NCBI GenBank assembly: GCA_964456445.1
Contig: CAYWBI010000030.1
Coordinates: 1 to 27,479, forward strand
Direction of reading: 5' to 3'
DNA from: CAYWBI01 sp964456445
Lineage (GTDB): Bacteria > Calditrichota > Calditrichia > Calditrichales > J004
DNA length: 27,479 nt
Within the stretch, counting starts at the first letter, position 1. Each line of letters begins with the position of its first letter. Both the position numbers and the translations under genes were made by a program. The notes under the pieces are model-generated. The model worked only from the letters and a program-made list of their open reading frames with translations. It searched no databases and was not told the DNA's origin. Below are positions 8,280 to 14,426 of this stretch, piece after piece.

Positions 8280-9548
8280 ATGCCCACCTATCAACAAACG
8301 CAGGCGGAACTATTCGATCTGCAAAAATATGCGATAAAACTGGGGTTGGACAATATCCGTAAGCTGACGGATAATTTTCAACGCCCTCAAAGTGCTTATC
8401 CTGTTATTCATGTTGCAGGAACAAACGGCAAGGGCAGTACTGCTTTTTATATCTATCTCATTCTTCGTAGCTGCGGACTACGTGTAGGGCTATTTACCAG
8501 TCCGCACCTTAAAGATTACCGGGAGCGGATACGTGTGGACGATAGTTTGATCCCGGAAAATGCAATAATTGAATTTTGGCAAAGGGTTAGGGGCACCGTT
8601 CTCGAACTGAAAGCCACTTTTTTTGATACAACAACCCTGATGGCCCTTGACTGGTTCCGTACAAGTGAGGTGGATGTGGCGGTTATTGAGACGGGGCTTG
8701 GGGGGCGTCTGGATTCTACCAACATTGTCGGGCCGGAGATTGCGGTTATTACGCCGATCGAATTTGATCATCAAAAACAGCTTGGCAATAACCTTGACCA
8801 AATTGCGCGGGAAAAGGCCGGGATAATAAAGCCTGGTGTAACAGTCTGTGTGGCCCGGCAGCTACCCAATGTAATACAGGTCGTGTCCGCGGTAACAGAT
8901 AAAAACAGATTATATTATCTGCCGGATGTATTTAGTTGGGAAATTATAAATCAACAAGAAGCCGGTATCGATTTTAGTCTGGGACCGAAAAGTGAAGATT
9001 TCATATTTAGCGGGCAGCCGATCTTTTTTTTGCCGACATTGGCGCTTTATCAGGTCGAAAACTTTGCGCTTAGCTGGATGGCGGCATCCTTGTTTTGCAC
9101 AAAAATGGAAAAAAAAATTGATTTTGTATCATTAAAAATGAATTTGGAAACTAAAATTTGGCCGGGCCGTTTGCAGGTAGTGAGTTCATCTCCACTGATC
9201 CTGCATGATGTCAGTCATAATTATCAGGGTGTGTTTCAAACGGTCAATAACTTAGCTGCCCGGTATGATATAGACAGATGGATCTTATTGCTGGGGCTGG
9301 TAAATGACAAGGATGCTGAAAAAATCATTTCCTTTTTAACGGGAAAATTCCAAAGGGTTTATGTGTGCGAACCGCAGACATACCGCAAGCAGGACGGGGC
9401 ATATCTTGCCAATTTATTTATTGCGGGAGGACAAAAAGCAATTTTTATTAAAGATTTACACGAGGCATACGAGATTTCAAAAGAATCAATAAATATAGAT
9501 GGCGGCTTGTTGGTCATGGGCAGCCATTATCTTATCGGGGCGCTTTGA
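8280..9548 (+). CDS. folC: bifunctional folylpolyglutamate synthase/dihydrofolate synthase
   Basis: This Mur-ligase-family enzyme adds glutamate to dihydropteroate and then to tetrahydrofolates in the cytoplasm. The 422-residue length is normal. The ATP-binding loop AGTNGKGS is at residues 46-53, the folate-site motif FTSPHL at 72-77, and the ETGLGGRLDSTN block near 138-149. The C-terminal ligase domain carries HDVSHN in place of the commoner LDGAHN. It sits last in the uppS run, 25 bp after the membrane protein gene. A 131-bp gap follows before rho, consistent with the end of this transcription unit. Confidence 0.94.
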   Translation: MPTYQQTQAELFDLQKYAIKLGLDNIRKLTDNFQRPQSAYPVIHVAGTNGKGSTAFYIYLILRSCGLRVGLFTSPHLKDYRERIRVDDSLIPENAIIEFWQRVRGTVLELKATFFDTTTLMALDWFRTSEVDVAVIETGLGGRLDSTNIVGPEIAVITPIEFDHQKQLGNNLDQIAREKAGIIKPGVTVCVARQLPNVIQVVSAVTDKNRLYYLPDVFSWEIINQQEAGIDFSLGPKSEDFIFSGQPIFFLPTLALYQVENFALSWMAASLFCTKMEKKIDFVSLKMNLETKIWPGRLQVVSSSPLILHDVSHNYQGVFQTVNNLAARYDIDRWILLLGLVNDKDAEKIISFLTGKFQRVYVCEPQTYRKQDGAYLANLFIAGGQKAIFIKDLHEAYEISKESINIDGGLLVMGSHYLIGAL

Positions 9549-9551
9549 AAG

Positions 9552-9580
9552 TTGACATCATTAGGGATACGTAGTAAGTT
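9552..9580 (+). promoter_or_regulatory. possible promoter of rho
   Basis: TTGACA at 9552-9557 is a perfect -35 box. It is followed 17 bp later by TAAGTT (9575-9580), a poor -10 box with three of six consensus bases. It lies just after the folC stop codon and about 100 bp before the rho start, leaving room for the long leader common in rho genes, which are often autoregulated. Confidence 0.3.
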
Positions 9581-9679
9581 ACCTTCATTCCTATAGAAAT
9601 ACATCCACCCCATTCTGAGAATCTTCAAGACTAAAAATTTTAAAACAATCCATTTATAGAATATTTAAGAGGCCAACCC

Positions 9680-10930
9680 ATGCTGGATATTGAGGAGCTA
9701 AAAGCAAAAAAAATTACGGAGCTATCGACGATAGCACAAAATCTAAAAATCAGTGGTCATTCCGGTTTAAAAAAACAAGAACTGATATTTCGCATTCTGG
9801 AGGAGCAAACGGCGCAGGAAGGCTTGATTTTTTCAAAGGGAGTGCTGGAAATATTGCCGGATGGCTATGGTTTCTTACGCTCTTCAAGTTATAGTTATCT
9901 TCCCGGACCGGACGATATTTATATTTCTCCATCGCAAATTAAACGTTTTGGGCTTAGGACCGGCGATACCGTAACCGGACAAATCCGCCCGCCAAAGGAC
10001 AATGAACGTTTTTTCGCCCTGCTCCGTGTGGAAGCCGTAAATTTTGAAAGCCCGGAAATAGCCCGGGACCGAAAACTCTTTGATACACTTACCCCCCTGT
10101 ACCCCGAGGAACAAATAAATCTCGAGACAGAACGTAACGATTATTCCATGCGTATCATGAACCTGCTGACCCCGATTGGTAAAGGGCAACGTGGCCTGAT
10201 TGTCGCCCAGCCCCGGACAGGAAAGACCATCCTGATGCAGAAAATAGCCAATGCCATTTCAAAAAATCATCCCGAAGTGGAATTGATGGTTTTATTGATT
10301 GATGAGCGTCCGGAGGAGGTAACCGATATGGAACGATCGGTTGACGCCGAGGTCGTAAGTTCCACCTTTGACGAACCGGCCGAGCGACATGTTCAGGTGG
10401 CCAAAATGGTTTTGGAAAAAGCCAAGCGTCTTGTCGAGTATAATAAAGACGTTGTAATTTTGCTGGATAGTGTAACCCGCCTGGCCCGCGCGCACAATAC
10501 CGTGGTTCCGCATAGCGGCAAAATCCTTTCCGGTGGTGTGGATTCCAACGCATTGCAAAAACCGAAACGGTTTTTTGGTTCAGCGCGAAATATCGAGGAA
10601 GGGGGCAGTTTAACGATTATCGCTACGGCTTTGATCGATACCGGTTCACGTATGGACGAGGTTATTTTTGAAGAATTTAAAGGGACCGGTAATATGGAAC
10701 TTGTGCTGGACCGGCGGTTATCGGACAGACGTATTTTTCCATCAATTGATATCAATAAGTCCGGGACGAGGAAAGAAGAATTGTTGCTTACCCGTGAAGA
10801 GCTATCGCGTATTTGGATTTTACGCAAGCTATTGAATGCCATGAACGTGGTCGAAGGAATGGAGTTTTTACTGGATAAATTAAGGGAAACACGAAATAAT
10901 AAAGATTTCCTACGATCGATGAGTTCATAG
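9680..10930 (+). CDS. rho: transcription termination factor Rho
   Basis: This hexameric RNA-dependent ATPase ends transcription of untranslated RNAs. The 416-residue protein has the Rho_N helical domain (about 1-45), a cold-shock-like primary RNA-binding domain (about 48-120, with DGYGFLR) and the ATPase core. Walker A reads AQPRTGKT (176-183), a variant of the E. coli APPKAGKT. The acid loop LLIDERPEEVTDM, the Q-loop region LLDSVTRLARAHNT, and the R-loop region SGGVDSNALQKPKRFFGSAR are all intact, so it should be active. GAGG sits 6 nt before the ATG. It is a short-form Rho without the large N-terminal insertion seen in Actinobacteria and some Bacteroidota. Confidence 0.97.
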   Translation: MLDIEELKAKKITELSTIAQNLKISGHSGLKKQELIFRILEEQTAQEGLIFSKGVLEILPDGYGFLRSSSYSYLPGPDDIYISPSQIKRFGLRTGDTVTGQIRPPKDNERFFALLRVEAVNFESPEIARDRKLFDTLTPLYPEEQINLETERNDYSMRIMNLLTPIGKGQRGLIVAQPRTGKTILMQKIANAISKNHPEVELMVLLIDERPEEVTDMERSVDAEVVSSTFDEPAERHVQVAKMVLEKAKRLVEYNKDVVILLDSVTRLARAHNTVVPHSGKILSGGVDSNALQKPKRFFGSARNIEEGGSLTIIATALIDTGSRMDEVIFEEFKGTGNMELVLDRRLSDRRIFPSIDINKSGTRKEELLLTREELSRIWILRKLLNAMNVVEGMEFLLDKLRETRNNKDFLRSMSS

Positions 10931-10988
10931 CCTTGATATTAAGGCCATTCCGTGTTATATTTAAAAGCTTTGTTACATTGGAGGAAAA

Positions 10989-11234
10989 ATGAAAGCTGGA
11001 ATACACCCAAATTATAATTTTGTCGTTTATAAAGATACTTCTTCTGATTTTGCTTTTTTGACCCGTTCAACGGCCACATCAAGTGAAACGATAAAATGGG
11101 AAGATGGCAACGAATATCCGCTTGTTAAGGTGGAAATTTCAAGCGCATCACATCCGTTTTTTACCGGCAAGCAAATGCTTGTAGATACTGCCGGACGCGT
11201 AGAAAAATTTATGAAGAAATATAACCGCAAATAA
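10989..11234 (+). CDS. rpmE: ribosomal protein bL31, type B (zinc-free)
   Basis: This 81-residue large-subunit protein shows the type B pattern: MKAGIHPNYNFVVYKD at the N-terminus, a SHPFFTGK block near residues 54-61, and no cysteines. The zinc-binding CxxC residues of the type A protein are therefore absent, as in the form sometimes named RpmE2/YkgM. A strong ribosome site (GGAGG) precedes the ATG by 5-6 nt. It lies 58 bp after rho, a common pairing, and ends in an intrinsic terminator. Confidence 0.96.
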   Translation: MKAGIHPNYNFVVYKDTSSDFAFLTRSTATSSETIKWEDGNEYPLVKVEISSASHPFFTGKQMLVDTAGRVEKFMKKYNRK

Positions 11235-11254
11235 CGATCCTGTTTTTTATATTG

Positions 11255-11292
11255 ACGGAGTGATATTAATTTATGTCATTCCGTTTTTTTTT
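11255..11292 (+). terminator. Rho-independent terminator after rpmE
   Basis: ACGGAGTGA (11255-11263) pairs with TCATTCCGT (11276-11284) over nine base pairs including one G-U, and is followed by nine consecutive T (11284-11292). It ends only about 20 bases before the prfA start codon, so prfA must use readthrough or a promoter inside or ahead of this structure. Confidence 0.85.
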
Positions 11293-11312
11293 ATCTAAAA
11301 AGTGTGAAAAGA

Positions 11313-12383
11313 ATGAAAGAAAAAATTGAATTATTAGCGGTTCGTCTTGCCGAACTGAGCAAGGAGATGTCCGATCCTGACGTCCACTCGGATCAAAAAC
11401 GGTACCGTGATTTGGCCCGGGAATATCGGGAATTGTCAAATATCATGGAAGTTGGCGAAAGATATCTTAAGTTTTTGAACAATTTTGATGGCAATCAGGA
11501 AATTATTGATGAAGGCGACGATCCTGAAATCGTTGAAATGGCCGAGGAGGAACAAGAAGAGTTGGCCGCCGAAATTTCTAAGCTTGAAGATGAATTGAAA
11601 TTATTACTCGTGCCAACACATCCGGAGGATCATAAAAACGCCATAATGGAAATAAGGGCCGGTGCCGGTGGTGATGAGGCGGCGATCTTTGCCGGGGATT
11701 TATACCGTATGTATTCAAAGTTTTGCGAACAGCACAATTTTCAAACGGATATATTAAATTCCAACCCTTCGGAACGTGGCGGCTTTAAGGAAATTGTTTT
11801 CTCAATTGAAGGGGAAAACGTCTATGGCATATTAAAATATGAAAGCGGTGTTCATCGTGTCCAGCGTGTGCCAGATACGGAAACGCAGGGCCGGGTGCAT
11901 ACCTCCGCTGCTTCGGTCGTTGTATTGCCGGAAGCTGAAGATGTGGATGTGCATATTGAGCCAAATGAAATCCGTATCGATGTGTACCGTTCCAGTGGCC
12001 CCGGCGGGCAAAGCGTAAACACCACGGATTCAGCCGTACGGATCACGCACATCCCTACGGGGCTGGTAGTGAGCTGTCAGGACGAAAAATCCCAATTAAA
12101 GAACAAGGTCAAGGCCTTAAAGGTTTTACGAAGCCGGTTATTGGATATAGCGGTTTCCAAGCAACAATCCGCTGTCGCCAAACAACGCAAATCGATGGTG
12201 GGCGGCGGGGACCGCAGCGCAAAAATCCGTACCTATAATTACCCTCAGGGCAGAATTACAGATCATCGGATCAACTTGACCCTGTATAAACTGGATCGGG
12301 TGCTGGAAGGTGAAATTGATGATCTTATCGAAGGTTTAAGTATTGCCGACCGTACCGAACAACTTGAACAGTTGAATGCATAG
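11313..12383 (+). CDS. prfA: peptide chain release factor 1
   Basis: RF1 recognises UAA and UAG and triggers hydrolysis of the finished peptide from tRNA in the ribosome. The catalytic GGQ lies near residue 232 in YRSSGPGGQSVNTTDS. The stop-codon recognition tripeptide PxT is PDT (in QRVPDTETQGRVHTS), where most RF1 proteins have PVT or PAT; RF2 would have SPF. The RAGAGGDEAAIF block is also present. The length, about 356 residues, is standard. The ATG at 11313 is preferred; a GTG at 11304 adds three residues, and neither has a clear ribosome site. The usual downstream partner prmC is missing; a long AT-rich non-coding stretch follows instead. Confidence 0.95.
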   Translation: MKEKIELLAVRLAELSKEMSDPDVHSDQKRYRDLAREYRELSNIMEVGERYLKFLNNFDGNQEIIDEGDDPEIVEMAEEEQEELAAEISKLEDELKLLLVPTHPEDHKNAIMEIRAGAGGDEAAIFAGDLYRMYSKFCEQHNFQTDILNSNPSERGGFKEIVFSIEGENVYGILKYESGVHRVQRVPDTETQGRVHTSAASVVVLPEAEDVDVHIEPNEIRIDVYRSSGPGGQSVNTTDSAVRITHIPTGLVVSCQDEKSQLKNKVKALKVLRSRLLDIAVSKQQSAVAKQRKSMVGGGDRSAKIRTYNYPQGRITDHRINLTLYKLDRVLEGEIDDLIEGLSIADRTEQLEQLNA

Positions 12384-12566
12384 AAAAATTTAGTACCCCA
12401 TCTAAGGATGTCAACCGAACCCCGTTTACCTACATGCCACAAAATGGGCCTGCCTCACCCTTTATCTTTATTCTTGTGTTTTAAAAGATAATATTAAACT
12501 GTAATTATTGGAATAATATTAAAGTATTCCCACATTTTCTACGAATGTATAAATTACAACCATAAA

Positions 12567-12613
12567 AAAATAGTGCATATTTATGTGATTTCAATCAAAA
12601 AAAGCACTATTTT
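12567..12613. repeat. nested stem-loop A in the peptide-array leader
   Basis: AAAATAGTGC (12567-12576) is a perfect 10-bp inverted repeat of GCACTATTTT (12604-12613). Its 27-nt loop contains a second hairpin, TGATT-TC-AATCA (12586-12597). Read on the minus strand the stem is followed by a run of T, so it could also act as a terminator in that direction. Confidence 0.6.
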
Positions 12614-12645
12614 CCATCTAAATGTTAATATTTATAAGTGTAGAT

Positions 12646-12691
12646 ATTGCATTTTATTATGTACGGCGTATATTAAACACGTCAATGCAAT
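12646..12691. repeat. stem-loop B in the peptide-array leader
   Basis: ATTGCATT (12646-12653) is a perfect 8-bp inverted repeat of AATGCAAT (12684-12691), with a 30-nt loop between. Alone it could be chance in AT-rich DNA; it is listed because two stronger structures flank it. Confidence 0.4.
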
Positions 12692-12728
12692 CTCAATGGA
12701 TTTTTAACCCACCTGAATGGAATCAGAT

Positions 12729-12792
12729 TAACAATTTTCAAGCTAATACAGTCTTGTATTAGTTGAAACTAATGTAATATTATAAATTGTTA
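12729..12792. repeat. nested stem-loop C in the peptide-array leader
   Basis: The outer stem is TAACAATTT (12729-12737) with AAATTGTTA (12784-12792), nine perfect pairs. Inside is CTAATACA-GTCT-TGTATTAG (12743-12762), an 8-bp perfect hairpin. A competing hairpin, TTAGTT-GA-AACTAA (12759-12772), shares its 3' strand with the inner stem, so two mutually exclusive folds are possible. It lies about 107 bp ahead of the first peptide gene. Confidence 0.6.
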
Positions 12793-12815
12793 TGATGACA
12801 CTTTTTATTCTTTTA

Positions 12816-12862
12816 CCGCCATAGTCGGATATTTTCCGCCATTTCGCATAATAATATATAAT
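12816..12862 (+). promoter_or_regulatory. putative promoter of the peptide array with CCGCCAT direct repeats
   Basis: TATAAT at 12857-12862 is a perfect -10 box placed to give a leader of about 30 nt. There is no good -35 box. Instead CCGCCAT occurs twice in direct orientation, at 12816-12822 and 12836-12842. The copies are 20 bp apart, about two helical turns, and the second copy overlaps the -35 position. This layout suggests a promoter that needs an activator bound as a tandem dimer; the activator is unknown. Confidence 0.45.
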
Positions 12863-12898
12863 TCTAATCCAACATCCTATCCAAAATAAGGAGAAAGT

Positions 12899-13087
12899 AT
12901 GAAGAAGTTAGCCGCATTTATCTTAACGGTTGTTTTTACAGCGTCCATAACTCTGGCAATCGTAAATCAGACCTTAGTAAAGCCAGTTGCAAATATGAAC
13001 AAAACCATACAGAATTATGCAACGATCCTGCCGATCGGCCCACCGCCATGGCCAAAAGACAAGAAGAAAAAAGGCGATGGCAAATAA
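12899..13087 (+). CDS. small secreted or membrane precursor peptide, array copy 1
   Basis: This 62-residue peptide starts with MKKLAAFILTVVFTASITLA, a basic start followed by a hydrophobic stretch like a signal peptide or membrane anchor. It continues with a polar spacer, the core NYATILPIGPPPWP (residues 39-52) and a basic tail KDKKKKGDGK. A strong ribosome site, AAGGAG at 12888-12893, lies 5 nt before the ATG. It is the first of at least three tandem paralogues. Its N-terminal half differs clearly from the others, while the last 22 codons are almost base-identical to copy 3. No family is recognised. Possible roles are a cell-cell signal precursor, an antimicrobial peptide or a structural peptide. 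No protease, ABC exporter or modifying enzyme lies beside it. Confidence 0.8.
   Translation: MKKLAAFILTVVFTASITLAIVNQTLVKPVANMNKTIQNYATILPIGPPPWPKDKKKKGDGK
13013..13080 (+). repeat. 68-bp block identical between peptide copies 1 and 3
   Basis: Bases 13013-13080 match 13617-13684 without a difference, covering the codons for the core and basic tail. Upstream of the block the two genes diverge sharply, including many changed codons. The abrupt switch from divergent to identical sequence is best explained by recent recombination or gene conversion between tandem copies. Confidence 0.85.
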
Positions 13088-13133
13088 TTTTGACCAAACA
13101 TTTATACTTTAAAAACTAAAACGGGGAAACATC

Positions 13134-13254
13134 ATGAAAAAATTAGCATCCTTGATCCTGGCAGTCGTATTTACCTTGTCATTGGCCCTGGCCGTTGTTA
13201 ACAGCGTGGCCGGCACACCTATGGCGCATTCTCAAAAGACAATCACCAATTATG
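13134..13254 (+). CDS. precursor peptide, array copy 2, 5' part before the assembly gap
   Basis: Forty codons are readable before the N run. They give the start MKKLASLILAVVFTLSLALA, then VVNSVAGTPMAHSQKTITNY. This is nearly identical to copy 3 and aligned with copy 1. SVA followed by GT (residues 25-29) is a plausible signal peptidase I site. The gene is 46 bp after copy 1, with GGGG 9-12 nt before ATG and the sequence AACATC directly ahead of ATG, as in copy 3. If the gap is false (the flanks overlap by 42 bases), this joins the fragment at 13355 into one 63-residue gene. Confidence 0.75.
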
Positions 13255-13354
13255 NNNNNNNNNNNNNNNNNNNNNNNNNNNNNNNNNNNNNNNNNNNNNN
13301 NNNNNNNNNNNNNNNNNNNNNNNNNNNNNNNNNNNNNNNNNNNNNNNNNNNNNN
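13255..13354. other. assembly gap of exactly 100 N inside the peptide array
   Basis: The run of 100 N is the conventional size for a gap of unknown length. The 42 bases before it (13213-13254) are identical to the 42 bases after it (13355-13396). The true sequence therefore either has no gap, the contig ends being overlapping, or hides one or more further copies. Confidence 0.95.
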
Positions 13355-13467
13355 GCACACCTATGGCGCATTCTCAAAAGACAATCACCAATTATGCAAC
13401 GATCCTGCCCATCGGCCCACCGCCATGGCCGCATGATTCAACAAGTTCATCGGGTGATGGCGAATAA
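13355..13467 (+). CDS. precursor peptide, 3' part after the assembly gap, variant tail
   Basis: The readable part runs from TPMAHSQKTITNY through the shared core ATILPIGPPPWP and ends in HDSTSSSGDGE. The tail replaces the lysine-rich KDKKKKGDGK of copies 1 and 3 with a Ser/Thr-rich, slightly acidic end, while keeping the aspartate and the GDG motif. Joined to the 5' part at 13134 it would make a complete 63-residue peptide in the same frame. Alternatively it is the end of a separate copy whose start lies in the gap. Confidence 0.72.
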
Positions 13468-13502
13468 TTATTATTCAACTAAAATTAAAGCGAGAAAACA
13501 TC

Positions 13503-13691
13503 ATGAAAAAATTAGCATCCTTGGTCCTGGCGGTCGTATTTACCTTGTCTTTGACCCTGGCGGTTGTCAACAGCGTGGCCGGCACACCTATGGCGCATTC
13601 TCAAAAGACAATCACCAATTATGCAACGATCCTGCCGATCGGCCCACCGCCATGGCCAAAAGACAAGAAGAAAAAAGGCGATGGAAAATAA
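13503..13691 (+). CDS. small secreted or membrane precursor peptide, array copy 3
   Basis: This 62-residue peptide has the hydrophobic leader MKKLASLVLAVVFTLSLTLA, the segment VVNSVAGTPMAHSQKTIT, then NYATILPIGPPPWP and the basic tail KDKKKKGDGK. The leader is nearly identical to copy 2 and the tail to copy 1, so the gene is a mosaic of both. The start lies 35 bp after the previous stop, with a weak purine-rich GCGAGAAAA ahead of AACATC-ATG. It is the last copy; a terminator follows about 100 bp later. Most differences between copies 2 and 3 in the leader are conservative, which argues for real coding selection. Confidence 0.8.
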   Translation: MKKLASLVLAVVFTLSLTLAVVNSVAGTPMAHSQKTITNYATILPIGPPPWPKDKKKKGDGK

Positions 13692-13740
13692 TAAGATAAT
13701 AATGTAAATCCCATTGTGCTTTGAAAACAGCTATGGTATT

Positions 13741-13772
13741 TTGAACTAAGATTTAGTGTTTGTATTTATAAT
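13741..13772 (+). promoter_or_regulatory. weak candidate promoter ahead of ssb
   Basis: TTGAAC (13741-13746) and a perfect TATAAT (13767-13772) are separated by 20 bp, longer than the ideal 17. If used, the transcript would begin just before the terminator hairpin at 13790, placing that hairpin in the ssb leader as a possible attenuator. Confidence 0.25.
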
Positions 13773-13789
13773 TAATTTGTGTATTTTTG

Positions 13790-13824
13790 AAGCCTTGGGC
13801 ATTTATATATGTCCGGGGCTTTTT
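13790..13824 (+). terminator. Rho-independent terminator after the peptide array, just ahead of ssb
   Basis: AAGCCTTGGGC (13790-13800) pairs with GTCCGGGGCTT (13811-13821) over eleven positions with three G-U pairs and a 10-nt AT loop, followed by a T-tract to 13824. It ends only 21 bases before the ssb start codon and 13 bases before its ribosome site. Confidence 0.8.
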
Positions 13825-13845
13825 AGTTATAGACAGGAGGCAATC

Positions 13846-14304
13846 ATGGCAAAGGGTACTGTAAATAAAGTGATCTTATTGGGTCGTTTGGGCAAAGACC
13901 CGGAAATGCGCTATGCGCCAAGTGGGGCTGCAATTGCAAAATTTTCATTGGCGACAAATTCCAGCCATAAAAACCAAAGCGGGGAATGGGTCGATACCAC
14001 GGAATGGCACAATCTCGTGGCCTTTGGTAAGACCGCGGAAATTGCCGGTGAATATTTAAAGAAGGGTAAACAAGTTTTTATCGAAGGGCGTCTAAGTACA
14101 TCCAGTTGGGAAGATCAACAGGGGCAAAAAAAATATAAAACGGAAATTATCGTTTCAGATTTGCAATTTATTGGTGGCAGAAATGATGATGCCCATAGCG
14201 ATAATCCACCGGTTGCTAAACAGAGCGCGCCTCAGGCAAAGACCGCCCCAGATACAAACAAGGTTCAGGAGCCGGCCAATGAGGACGATGATCTTCCTTT
14301 TTAA
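13846..14304 (+). CDS. ssb: single-stranded DNA-binding protein
   Basis: This 152-residue protein binds single-stranded DNA as a tetramer during replication and repair. The OB-fold covers about residues 1-108, with the typical start (VNKVILLGRLGKDPEMRY), the TTEWHNLVAFGKTAEIAGEYLKKGK strand region and a conserved EGRL. A flexible Gln/Ala/Pro-rich linker leads to the acidic tip DDDLPF, the docking site for partner proteins. The start at 13846 is supported by AGGAGG 5-6 nt upstream and by family alignment; the frame is open further upstream without a ribosome site. Confidence 0.97.
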   Translation: MAKGTVNKVILLGRLGKDPEMRYAPSGAAIAKFSLATNSSHKNQSGEWVDTTEWHNLVAFGKTAEIAGEYLKKGKQVFIEGRLSTSSWEDQQGQKKYKTEIIVSDLQFIGGRNDDAHSDNPPVAKQSAPQAKTAPDTNKVQEPANEDDDLPF

Positions 14305-14369
14305 CTAATTAAAAAGTGATTTTATTTGGGAACGATCAAAGAACAAAAATACATTTCTTCGTTTCAATA

Positions 14370-14399
14370 TTGACATGCATATCATATAACATGGATAGT
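14370..14399 (+). promoter_or_regulatory. putative promoter of the nucleoside salvage operon
   Basis: TTGACA (14370-14375) is followed after 18 bp by GATAGT (14394-14399), which has four of six -10 bases. The box is about 28 bp before the TTG start of cdd. It lies in the only sizeable gap upstream of the salvage operon. Confidence 0.4.
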
Positions 14400-14426
14400 A
14401 ATTTTTAACAACGGGACCGAACCAGT

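Larger units (their letters stand above)
12384..12898. other. 515-bp AT-rich leader region between prfA and the peptide array
   Basis: No open frame of note is present. The region is much richer in A and T than the genes before it. It contains a repeated ATAATATTAAA (12488-12498 and 12513-12523), three long inverted repeats (listed separately), a direct repeat of CCGCCAT and a TATAAT box. The stretch probably holds the control region of the peptide array, and perhaps a non-coding RNA. Confidence 0.6.

Noticed and set aside
12481..12523. Direct repeat ATAATATTAAA in the peptide-array leader
   Set aside because: An 11-base AT-only repeat is expected by chance in such AT-rich DNA and has no clear link to a promoter.
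13134..13467. Reading the peptide array as a CRISPR or simple satellite repeat
   Set aside because: The units differ in length and content, each holds a start, an open frame and a stop, and variation follows codon and module boundaries.
12899..13691. Type I toxin interpretation of the small hydrophobic peptides
   Set aside because: Such toxins are usually shorter and lack a long conserved proline-rich C-terminal core; no antisense RNA promoter is evident, though this is not excluded.
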